Below, in pieces: positions 44,379 through 52,388 of a DNA stretch of 64,000 nt. Position 1 is the first letter of the stretch. Every line of letters begins with the position of its first letter. The DNA is taken from contig NZ_CATKVU010000006.1 of NCBI RefSeq assembly GCF_949820605.1, positions 1,658,501 through 1,722,500 of the forward strand. The letters are read 5' to 3'. Made by a program: the position numbers and the translations under genes. This DNA comes from Segatella copri. GTDB lineage: Bacteria; Bacteroidota; Bacteroidia; Bacteroidales; Bacteroidaceae. The notes below the pieces were generated by a model. It had not been told where the DNA came from. It did not search any database and was given only the letters and a program-made list of their open reading frames with translations.

Positions 44379-47300
44379 ATGGCAAAAGAAGAAAAGCAAA
44401 ACATCATCAGCAATTTTCTGAGCGGATGGCAGAAGCTATTCGGTGGAGCAAAAGAACATACCACCCCAAAAGTGAAGCCTTTCCCAAAGAACCATTTCTA
44501 CAGCCCAGAAGAGCTAGAGTATCTTTCACAAAACAAAGAGGGTTCCCTTATTGACCAATGGGCTGTTTCCATTGGCAAATGGGCATTTGAACAAGGAAAG
44601 GATAAATCATCCCCTACAAAGTTTGCCGCCGTCAAATGGCAAAATGGCTTGATGGCTACATGGATAGACGGAAAGCTCACACCTGACACAAAAGACAGAC
44701 AGATTGGAAGATTATTACTTCTGAAGGAGCGAGGATATGAACTTCCAGAACGATACGAGAACATGGCGCAAGACTACGAGGCACAAAGCCTTGTAGGCAA
44801 ATACTTTGTGTCCAATAATGACAAAAGCATCATTAAGATTGACTCCTATGACAGAGGAAAACTGATCTTTGATGCCCCAAGTCTTGTTCTGAAGAAATGG
44901 GAAGATGGTAGTCTTTCCTCAAACGAAGAAAAAGTTGCCTACGCTGATTTTCATAAGTCGCTGAATGAAAAATATACCATCATGGAAGAAGAGCGACAAA
45001 AGGAATTTCAAGAGAAACTTGCCAACTTCGAAGACGGCAAGGAGCTTTACAAAGGAATGCACAATCTTTTGCGCCAAACCTATCCCCCAACAATAGGTGG
45101 CAGTATTCCTATGGAATTACGCACAGCCCACCCTGTAGGTTTCTTCGATGGAAAAGTTATTCCAGTTTCATGGTCACTCACCAGTGAAAAGGATATTAAA
45201 GTTAGCGTTTACACCAACCACAGCAACGCTTTAAGTAGCATTACCATCAACGAGGACAACGCATACAAAGCAAAGAGTTTGCTCAACAGCATTGCACATG
45301 CAATAAATAACGAGAAGGTTAATGGTTTAACTCGTTCGCTAGTGAATGTTCTGGGCAACAAACTTGGTGAAGACAAAATCTTTGCCAAGGAGAACAACAC
45401 ACCTTTGCTTGAAGCTAGAGAGGGAACAGTCAATGCCGTTACTGCTACCAACGACGGCAGAGTTATAGCTTTCAATCTCAACACCCACAAGGAAATTCCG
45501 TTGCATGGAAAAGAAAGCGTTGAATTAATGCAAGCCTTGCTTTTCGAGGGTTTGGATGAGCAATCTCGCCTTCGAAAGGAGTTGAGCATCCCCAAGATGA
45601 AGGACTATGTGGAATCTATGGAGGACGAAGAGGACATTCTGTCCGGAAACAAGGAGCTTCTTCCACATGGTTCCAAAGTAGATAGCCTTTACGGTACATA
45701 TTATAGTGCCGAGGAGGAATATTCAAGCTACGCCCAAGGAACCTTGCCACTAGCTGCAGAAGACAAAGCTGAACTCATAGCAGACCTTCAATCATCATTC
45801 ATGAACTTCAAGCAAGAACTACAAAATATGGTTGAAGCTTACAAAGACCATGATGGTGTCATCGACACAAATAAAGTGAGCAAGCTAGAAAAACTTGACA
45901 GAATTCTGAATATCGAGGCAAGAGGTCAGACTCCTGTCAAACCTGTACCTGTAGCCGCAAAAAGAGAGTCACCAAAGGAATCACTACAGGATGTAGAAGC
46001 CGCTTCCAAACAGAATGACCTCAAAGAGGTAAAGAACATAAATGCCGAAGAAGTTGACCAAAAAGCCATTAAGTCCTTCTTTGGCAATGTAAACTATGCA
46101 CCTAAGAAAGTGAAGGAAGAGAGTTCTAGACAGGTTGCGCCACACAGATTGACGGAAAAAGAAAAAGACGATGCAATCTCACGAATCGACAAGCGAATCG
46201 CAGAACTGCACCGTCTAGGAAAGGAGCAATCTCTCAAATCCAATATTGGAAACTCAGCCGACTCCCACCGTCGTGGGTACCTCCCATCAGGAACGTCTCC
46301 TGATGGCGCACAGAGCGTTGCCCCTTCTGATGGCAAAGATAATAAAAAATTTCCATCTAAGTATCTATTTCTTGGGAATTTAGCCCATTTTATAACATCT
46401 TTTAATACAAATATAGGCATTAACGCCAGCAATTTTACAAAAGAGTTATATAAAGGCATAGGGTTACACCCTCACGGTAAAGATGTTCAAGTTTCTGAAT
46501 ATATTAATTTTTCCAACGACAAAGGAGAAAAAACAACAGTCCGTCTTTCTGATCATCGAGCTAACGCACTCAGCATCATCAAAAAAGGAGGAAGAGCGGC
46601 CGAAGGATATTCTATCGTTATAAAAGTAGAAGATTCTCCCGAAACAAAGTTCAAGGCAAACAAACATTCCCAAGTAAAGGAATACGTTTATGACAATCCA
46701 GACCGCCAACGCCTTCTGAACATTGGCAAAGGAATCTTCGACCTCTTGGACAGAGGAGAATACACCGACTTGGCCAATGCCAACGAGATAAACATATCCC
46801 CTAGAGGAAGGCAGCATAAAGAACTACGCACTCCTGACGGCAAGCTACTGGGCTTCACCTATCAAGGAAAGATTTACCTTTATCCTGAGGCAAAGGGCTT
46901 TGAGCCACCAGTACATGAGTACACCCACTTGTGGGCGGAAGCACTGCAAGACAGGAACTGGAAAGAATGGAAGAATGTCGTAGGCATGATGAAAAAGTCG
47001 AACCTCTGGAACGAAGTAAGAGACCTCCACACCGAGCTTATTGCCACCGATGACATTGCCGAGGAAGTCCTTGCCACCTATTCTGGAAGAAGAGGCGCAG
47101 AGCGTTTGGAGTCAAAGCTTAAGGAAATTGTTGCTAGCAACAAGAGTATGGACGAGAAGACCGCAGAGACCCAGGCCGTCACTCAAATGAACAATGCCGT
47201 TTCAAAGTTCTGGAATGTCATGTCTGACTTTTTGCACATTCATTATACATCCGCAGAAGAAGTAGCAGATAGAGTCTTGTATGAATACACCAAAGGTCTC

Positions 47301-48383
47301 TACCCTCTCAATTATGAAGAAGTCGCTCAACAAAAGGGCAAGACCAAGCCATATTATGTTTCCGTAGAGGAAAAAGACAATGGTCGATGGCATCGTCCTG
47401 AAGTAGAGCAAAGAGCGGCCTATCAGCGTTATGGAGAGATGATGGCTGATAAGCTATCCCTTCAACTCACCTATGGCGATATGCCATGGATAAAGAGCGA
47501 CAAGCAGATTCCATGCGACCTGAGCAAGAAGGCATACCATGGAATGGATTCTTTCATGCTGGCCTTGGACGCAGAAAAGAACGCCTATACCTTACCTATT
47601 TATATAAGCAAGGAAGATATCCAGGCAAACAACTTGCTGGTGAAGTCAGATGCCACCTCCTTCCCTATCATAGAAGAAGTAGGTGTAACAGAGTTATATA
47701 ACATCGAGCAAACCAACTTTCCAATCTTGCACCCGAAGGATTACGAGGAGTTAAAAGTAGATAGCATCGCATCCAATCGTTACAAGCAAAGTAACGAACT
47801 GGGCCAACTACTCCGCAAAGGAGCATGGCAGACCGCTATTGCCTTCGATGGCAAGCCTAGCCTTGCCTCCTACAGTGCGAAGAACGACACCATCCATGTG
47901 GCACCTGTTCAACACTATGAGAAAGAGCAAGATTTCTATCGAGACTTAGGAATGGGACTGACAAGAAGCACCAGAAAGGCAGAGGCAAGAAAGACCAGCT
48001 TCGAGTCACTATCCAGAGAAGAATTGGTTTCCTTGGTTGGCAGTGTCATCCTTGGTCAAAAGAACCACTTTGATGTAACAACGCCACAGCAAACATCCAT
48101 GTGGAAAGAGCGTCTAAGAAAAGACCCTAGCTACACCAAGCAAGTATTATCTTCTGCAGATGTTGCGTCGCAGATTATCATGCAACGTATCGACATTCTC
48201 AAAAAAGGAGGAAACCAAGACATTGACCTCCGTTCTTCCACACCAGTAGAAGTAGATATTGACGGTAACGGCATTGTTGAAAGCCAAGAAAACCTTGTCC
48301 CAGACCAAAAGCAAAGCTCCAACGAAAGCCAGGAGCAAAGTGACGAAGTTTCTAGGCAAGAGAAGAGACATATGCACAGATAA
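44379..48383 (+). CDS. Polyvalent protein with HEYTH zincin, 1334 aa
   Basis: Start taken as MAKEEKQN (44379); the frame runs 8 codons further upstream. A DUF3945/4099-like N-terminal part (WKMGLMAT-like WQNGLMATWIDGKL, GRLLLLKERGYEL), a middle with charged linker, then an HEYTH metallopeptidase motif at 846-850 (EPPVHEYTHLWAEAL) and, near 1180-1260, a copy of the ArdC zincin whose HExxH is missing (FYRDLGMGLTRS; EELVSLVGSVILGQ). Like 37027 it joins an intact and a degenerate metallopeptidase. It is likely a protein delivered to, or protecting DNA in, the recipient; this is inference from the family. Confidence 0.8.
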   Translation: MAKEEKQNIISNFLSGWQKLFGGAKEHTTPKVKPFPKNHFYSPEELEYLSQNKEGSLIDQWAVSIGKWAFEQGKDKSSPTKFAAVKWQNGLMATWIDGKLTPDTKDRQIGRLLLLKERGYELPERYENMAQDYEAQSLVGKYFVSNNDKSIIKIDSYDRGKLIFDAPSLVLKKWEDGSLSSNEEKVAYADFHKSLNEKYTIMEEERQKEFQEKLANFEDGKELYKGMHNLLRQTYPPTIGGSIPMELRTAHPVGFFDGKVIPVSWSLTSEKDIKVSVYTNHSNALSSITINEDNAYKAKSLLNSIAHAINNEKVNGLTRSLVNVLGNKLGEDKIFAKENNTPLLEAREGTVNAVTATNDGRVIAFNLNTHKEIPLHGKESVELMQALLFEGLDEQSRLRKELSIPKMKDYVESMEDEEDILSGNKELLPHGSKVDSLYGTYYSAEEEYSSYAQGTLPLAAEDKAELIADLQSSFMNFKQELQNMVEAYKDHDGVIDTNKVSKLEKLDRILNIEARGQTPVKPVPVAAKRESPKESLQDVEAASKQNDLKEVKNINAEEVDQKAIKSFFGNVNYAPKKVKEESSRQVAPHRLTEKEKDDAISRIDKRIAELHRLGKEQSLKSNIGNSADSHRRGYLPSGTSPDGAQSVAPSDGKDNKKFPSKYLFLGNLAHFITSFNTNIGINASNFTKELYKGIGLHPHGKDVQVSEYINFSNDKGEKTTVRLSDHRANALSIIKKGGRAAEGYSIVIKVEDSPETKFKANKHSQVKEYVYDNPDRQRLLNIGKGIFDLLDRGEYTDLANANEINISPRGRQHKELRTPDGKLLGFTYQGKIYLYPEAKGFEPPVHEYTHLWAEALQDRNWKEWKNVVGMMKKSNLWNEVRDLHTELIATDDIAEEVLATYSGRRGAERLESKLKEIVASNKSMDEKTAETQAVTQMNNAVSKFWNVMSDFLHIHYTSAEEVADRVLYEYTKGLYPLNYEEVAQQKGKTKPYYVSVEEKDNGRWHRPEVEQRAAYQRYGEMMADKLSLQLTYGDMPWIKSDKQIPCDLSKKAYHGMDSFMLALDAEKNAYTLPIYISKEDIQANNLLVKSDATSFPIIEEVGVTELYNIEQTNFPILHPKDYEELKVDSIASNRYKQSNELGQLLRKGAWQTAIAFDGKPSLASYSAKNDTIHVAPVQHYEKEQDFYRDLGMGLTRSTRKAEARKTSFESLSREELVSLVGSVILGQKNHFDVTTPQQTSMWKERLRKDPSYTKQVLSSADVASQIIMQRIDILKKGGNQDIDLRSSTPVEVDIDGNGIVESQENLVPDQKQSSNESQEQSDEVSRQEKRHMHR

Positions 48384-48471
48384 AGAAATCCCTCGCTACT
48401 TTCACAAGCGGCGAGGGACTGACATTTAACTTTATATTTATGAAAAACTCTATTTACTGTTATCGTAAAAC

Positions 48472-49017
48472 CTATTCCATGCAAGCCTGATTGGCCGCAT
48501 CAAAAATCAATTCTTTGATATTTGCCAAAGTTGGATTTATCAAAGAAAAGTGTCCATCTCCCATTGCACCCTTGACAAAATCAATGGTGTCCCACCATTC
48601 GATGACCTTGTCTTCTAGTAGATGCGTTTGAACGGCACAGTCCGTTTTGCTCGCAGTTGGATTATTGTATCTCCAAAGCGTAACAATAGCAGCCTCTTCG
48701 CACCCTGCAAGGAGAATGTTCACCTTTTCATTTTCATCTACCCACTTTCGGTAGATGTCAACATAAGAAGGCACATCCACTTCCTCTTGTTGATTATCAT
48801 TCCCTTCATCCTCCTCATTTCCATAGCTGACATTTTCTTCCTCCAGGAATTTTGTTGCAGAAGTGTTGTTATCAGGAAGGTTGTTGTCGGCAATGAAGGA
48901 AAAGTAAGCATCCAACATTCCTTGGGAATGATGCTTCACGTAATCCAATTCCGTTATATCTCTCGACAGGAACATACCATTCAGGCGTTCCTCGTCCACA
49001 AAACCTACAATTTCCAT
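48472..49017 (-). CDS. Hypothetical acidic protein, 181 aa
   Basis: A strongly acidic cytosolic protein with an Asp/Glu/Asn-rich middle (EEDEGNDNQQEEVD) and a C-terminal helix (LANIKELIFDAANQ). No family recognised. It lies 15 bp after the DUF4099-like gene and belongs to the same leftward operon, controlled by copy F of the shared promoter. The mRNA would run toward the 3' end of 44379-48383. Confidence 0.55.
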   Translation of the reverse strand: MEIVGFVDEERLNGMFLSRDITELDYVKHHSQGMLDAYFSFIADNNLPDNNTSATKFLEEENVSYGNEEDEGNDNQQEEVDVPSYVDIYRKWVDENEKVNILLAGCEEAAIVTLWRYNNPTASKTDCAVQTHLLEDKVIEWWDTIDFVKGAMGDGHFSLINPTLANIKELIFDAANQACME

Positions 49018-49032
49018 ATAATCTAGCCTTAA

Positions 49033-49788
49033 TTACATATGTATTCCACGACTTTGTTTAGCCTTTTCTATAGCAGCATCCTGTGCCACACACATCTCCT
49101 CGGAATATTCATCCTCCGGGACATAAGAAAGCATGCCTTTGTTATCCTTTGTCCAACAGCCATAGATGCCAAAGTTATACTTGTCTAGCATCACGTTGCC
49201 ATCTTTTTCCTCCTGCCACTTTTGAGCATCACCGTTGACACTACGGATTCCAGTTTCCTCGTTCAAGTCGATGCCGGCAGAAAACATCTTGCCTTCCTCT
49301 CCCTTGGTAACAACCTTTCCTTCTTCAAGTTCCATAACCTCACTTTCAGAAAGCCCCACCTTGTTAGCCAATGTAGATAAGTTCTGGTCAATGATGTCTG
49401 CCTTTACAGAAATGGTAGCATTTGTAGCCCCATCGAGCTGCACATAGTTCCAGGAATTGTTCGACGGTAGCAACACCTTCAAAACTTGTCCGTTTTGCAA
49501 AGCGGTTTTCTGTTCCTCCGTAAAATACTCAAGATTGTTCTTTGCGATGAGAGGCAAGAACACTGGATGAAGCCCATCCTCTGTTTGCTGTAAGCGGATT
49601 CGAGCAAAATCCTTGTGGACAACTCCATCAAAATCAGCTCTCTCAATAGGGAGCAAGGGAGTTCTTTGCCCAGAAAGGAACTTATTCATAATACTTTCAG
49701 GAAAGTCGTCTATCATTTCCTGTGAGAGTCCGAAGTTAGCCAACTCCTCGTATGGGATTTCGCTTTCAGAAAATTTCAATTCGTTCAT
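49033..49788 (-). CDS. DUF4099/DUF3945-like protein, 251 aa
   Basis: Begins MNELKFSESEIPYEELANFG, typical of DUF4099, followed by an N-terminal region with the pattern FLSGQRTPLLPI, RIRLQQTEDG. Ends in SRGIHM, a basic tail similar to the ends of other element proteins. The frame extends to 49851, but that part overlaps the promoter -7 box (49816-49823), so ATG 49788 is the start. Related proteins occur widely in Bacteroidales mobile elements; function not known. Confidence 0.7.
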   Translation of the reverse strand: MNELKFSESEIPYEELANFGLSQEMIDDFPESIMNKFLSGQRTPLLPIERADFDGVVHKDFARIRLQQTEDGLHPVFLPLIAKNNLEYFTEEQKTALQNGQVLKVLLPSNNSWNYVQLDGATNATISVKADIIDQNLSTLANKVGLSESEVMELEEGKVVTKGEEGKMFSAGIDLNEETGIRSVNGDAQKWQEEKDGNVMLDKYNFGIYGCWTKDNKGMLSYVPEDEYSEEMCVAQDAAIEKAKQSRGIHM

Positions 49789-49815
49789 AATCTTATTCTT
49801 GTTTAAAGTTTTCGG

Positions 49816-49890
49816 CAAAAGTACACATTTTCTTATCAAGGCTTTCCACAAATACGATATACCTTTTTATTTAACATAGATTTTATCCCT
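49816..49890 (-). promoter_or_regulatory. Shared regulon promoter, copy F (leftward)
   Basis: Minus-strand motif within 49854-49890 (core ATGTTAAATAAAAAGGTAT intact, left end diverged) and -7 box TACTTTTG at 49816-49823, with the same 30-bp gap. It reads leftward, away from copy E at 49923-50081. Confidence 0.75.
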
Positions 49891-49922
49891 ATCCAAATCA
49901 AAGCTCTTGCTACAAATAGCCT

Positions 49923-50081
49923 TCAACCTTAATAATCTATACCTGAAAACACCGAGGGGTTAAAGGGGGCGAGCAGCCTCATTTATAATAATTTACACAA
50001 AAGTCTTTAGAAAAAGAATATGTTAAATAAAAAGCTATTTTATATTTACGCCCATAAATTCTTCCATTCATATTACTTTTG
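49923..50081 (+). promoter_or_regulatory. Shared regulon promoter, copy E (second hydrolase)
   Basis: U block from about 49923 (core CACCGAGGGGTTAAAGGGGG), shared motif 50007-50043 with a diverged right end (GCTATTTTAT), -7 box TACTTTTG at 50074-50081, again 30 bp. The 49789-50117 gap holds only copies F and E, back to back. Confidence 0.78.
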
Positions 50082-50117
50082 CAAGCTAAAGAAGTATTAT
50101 TATATAAAGAATAAGGC

Positions 50118-51119
50118 ATGATTAGATTTCTTTCATTTTTACTATTTCTCCTATGTTGCCATTCCCCGATGGGGATGGCGCAAGGAAAGAAAGACATGAA
50201 GGACTACTGGATAGACAAATACCTAAGTGTGAGTTTTCCTTTGGAAAGCATAAGGATAAACTCCACCTTTGGCAGTAGGGTTGATCCTTTCACAGGGAAG
50301 CACAAGCAACACAAGGGACTTGACCTTAGGGCAAGATACGAGGAAGTACTATCCATGTTCGATGGCTACGTGAAAGGCGTAGGCTACGACAGAGGTTCGG
50401 GAAAATACATCACCATGCAGTATGGTGATTACACGGTAAGCTATTGCCACTTAGCTGAAATTTGGGTGAGCGCCAACCAGAAGGTCTATGCAGGAGACCC
50501 AATAGGCATCAGCGGAACTACAGGACGCTCCACTGGGCCACATCTGCATATCACCTGTAGGCTTCGGGGCAGTTTGGAAGACCCATACGACTTGCTTCTT
50601 TACATAAAAGAGACGAGAGAGAAAGCCATCAAGGCATTGAAGATAGACGAAGACAAAGTGCTTACGCCCGATGATTTCATCAAGCATTATGCCCAAGCGG
50701 CCATGCGCCAACAAAGAAAATACGGCATACCAGCCTCTGTTATACTGGCACAGATGGCGTTTGAAAGCAGATGGGGAAACAGCAGCCTGGCACAAATAGG
50801 CTATAATTTCTTTGGAATAAAGGCCAATAGCAACTGGCTCAGAAGAGGCCTACCCTACAGCATTCATGATGATGACCGCAAAAACGAGAAATTCTGCAAT
50901 TTCTCCTCGGCAGAGGAAAGCATCGAGTATCATTCCAGGTTGTTGATGAGTGACAGATACGCTCGCTGTTGGCGATACAAGCCAACCGACTATCACAACT
51001 GGCTTGTCGCAATCAAGGCAGGAGGCTATGCGACTAGAAAAGACTATGTGAAGAAATGCGAGAGCATCATTCTTCAACATAAGCTTTATCTATACGATAT
51101 AGAAGCTGAGAAAATGTAA
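50118..51119 (+). CDS. Bifunctional cell-wall hydrolase: M23 then glucosaminidase
   Basis: 333 aa with an N-terminal signal peptide (FLSFLLFLLCCHSPMGMAQ). M23 domain with intact ligands H65-x3-D69, H111, H142-x-H144, followed by a glucosaminidase domain (IPASVILAQMAFESRWG, likely catalytic E216; NFFGIKANS). It is exported by Sec, unlike 42113, and has the reversed domain order. It should open the peptidoglycan for channel assembly. Driven by copy E of the shared promoter. Confidence 0.88.
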   Translation: MIRFLSFLLFLLCCHSPMGMAQGKKDMKDYWIDKYLSVSFPLESIRINSTFGSRVDPFTGKHKQHKGLDLRARYEEVLSMFDGYVKGVGYDRGSGKYITMQYGDYTVSYCHLAEIWVSANQKVYAGDPIGISGTTGRSTGPHLHITCRLRGSLEDPYDLLLYIKETREKAIKALKIDEDKVLTPDDFIKHYAQAAMRQQRKYGIPASVILAQMAFESRWGNSSLAQIGYNFFGIKANSNWLRRGLPYSIHDDDRKNEKFCNFSSAEESIEYHSRLLMSDRYARCWRYKPTDYHNWLVAIKAGGYATRKDYVKKCESIILQHKLYLYDIEAEKM

Positions 51120-51148
51120 CATAAGACAAAACTATAATAATAAATAAA

Positions 51149-52333
51149 ATGAAGAAATTAAAGATTTTGCTGGCAGCCTTATTGGTAATAGGCAGCACAG
51201 CCAAGGCACAGGTAGTTTATGGAGAGAATGAGAAGGAATATATCAAGGCATCCTCTTTCTCCAATGGCAGAACTGAAAAGAAAGACAGCAAGCCATTCCT
51301 TTCCGGACAAGAGAAATATAAGTTATCCAGCATAGGTAGCAATTGGTTTGGCAGCATCAAGGCTGGTATGTCCACCTTCTCTGGAGCACCAGTAGGATGC
51401 ACAGACTTCTTTGGCCATACACGTCCTACCATGGTATTCAGTTTGGGTAAATGGCATTCACGTTTCTTTGGAACACGCCTGGTGTACCAAGGGTTCAAGT
51501 TCACAAATGCAATCGATGAAGCCATGAAGTTCCAAAATTACCATGGAGACTTGATGCTCAACGTATCGAGTTTCTACAGAACCACCTACGATCCACTTCC
51601 AAGATGGGACTTGGTTCCATATATTGGAGCTGGTGTAATTCACAACTCAGAGCTACACCATATTCCGTTTGCCCTCTCATACGGCCTACTCTGCAGTTAC
51701 AGGGCAACCAATCGCTTGCACGTTACCGCCGAGTTGGGAGGAACCAGTACCTACCAAAAGTTTGATGGTTTAGGAAAAAACAAGCATTTCGGTGACAACC
51801 TTTTCCAAGCAACCGTTGGACTCACCATCGGTATCGGCAAACAAGGATATGAACGTAAGCCTGTTTTGGAGGTCTTAGACACAGACAACCAAGGCGTAAC
51901 AGACTTGACCAACTATCCCAAGAACAGTTTTGATGGACTTCGAAAGCTAAGAGACAGAATGGCAAGTGAAGAGCAAGCCGTCGAGAACAGTGGCATTCAA
52001 CTGGACGCACCTATTCTATTCTTCTTCAAGATAAACTCCACCAACCTTGTTGACAAGCAACAACTGGTAAACATAGGAGAAATAGCAGGAGCTGTGAAGG
52101 AGAACAATCTAAGTGTCAAGATTATAGGAGCTGCAGACAGCAAGACTGGCACACCGAAGCACAACAGAGCACTCAGCGTGAAGCGTGCAAAGTATATTGC
52201 CAAGCTACTTATGAAGGCAGGAGTAGATAAAAGCAAGATGCAAGGCATCAGCAGAGGCGGCATCAACCTTTACAAGCCATACACCGCCAATCGACACACC
52301 TGTGTTATTGTGTACAAAGAAGAAACAAAATAA
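51149..52333 (+). CDS. OmpA-family outer-membrane protein, 394 aa
   Basis: A signal peptide (KILLAALLVIGSTAKAQ), an N-terminal beta-barrel-like half (FGSIKAGMSTFSG, WDLVPYIGAGVIHNSE) and a C-terminal OmpA-like peptidoglycan-binding domain (ILFFFKINSTNLV, AADSKTGTPKHNRALSVKRA). It anchors the outer membrane to the wall. Located 29 bp after the second hydrolase, in the same transcript; perhaps a structural support of the mating channel. The IS1380 insertion follows. Confidence 0.85.
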   Translation: MKKLKILLAALLVIGSTAKAQVVYGENEKEYIKASSFSNGRTEKKDSKPFLSGQEKYKLSSIGSNWFGSIKAGMSTFSGAPVGCTDFFGHTRPTMVFSLGKWHSRFFGTRLVYQGFKFTNAIDEAMKFQNYHGDLMLNVSSFYRTTYDPLPRWDLVPYIGAGVIHNSELHHIPFALSYGLLCSYRATNRLHVTAELGGTSTYQKFDGLGKNKHFGDNLFQATVGLTIGIGKQGYERKPVLEVLDTDNQGVTDLTNYPKNSFDGLRKLRDRMASEEQAVENSGIQLDAPILFFFKINSTNLVDKQQLVNIGEIAGAVKENNLSVKIIGAADSKTGTPKHNRALSVKRAKYIAKLLMKAGVDKSKMQGISRGGINLYKPYTANRHTCVIVYKEETK

Positions 52334-52348
52334 CATACATCATTCCTT

Positions 52349-52368
52349 TTCCATAAGCAATTATGGAA
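52349..52368. terminator. Hairpin after the OmpA gene
   Basis: Perfect 8-bp stem TTCCATAA/TTATGGAA with a 4-nt loop, 15 bp past the OmpA stop. It predates the IS insertion and may terminate or attenuate. Confidence 0.45.
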
Positions 52369-52388
52369 GAGGAAAATTTCCTATATAA

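Noticed and set aside
6268..50030. A short peptide beginning MLNKK encoded by the shared promoter motif
   Set aside because: The motif lies upstream of the -7 boxes, so it would not be in the mRNA. After the first eight codons the frames diverge and stop at different points.
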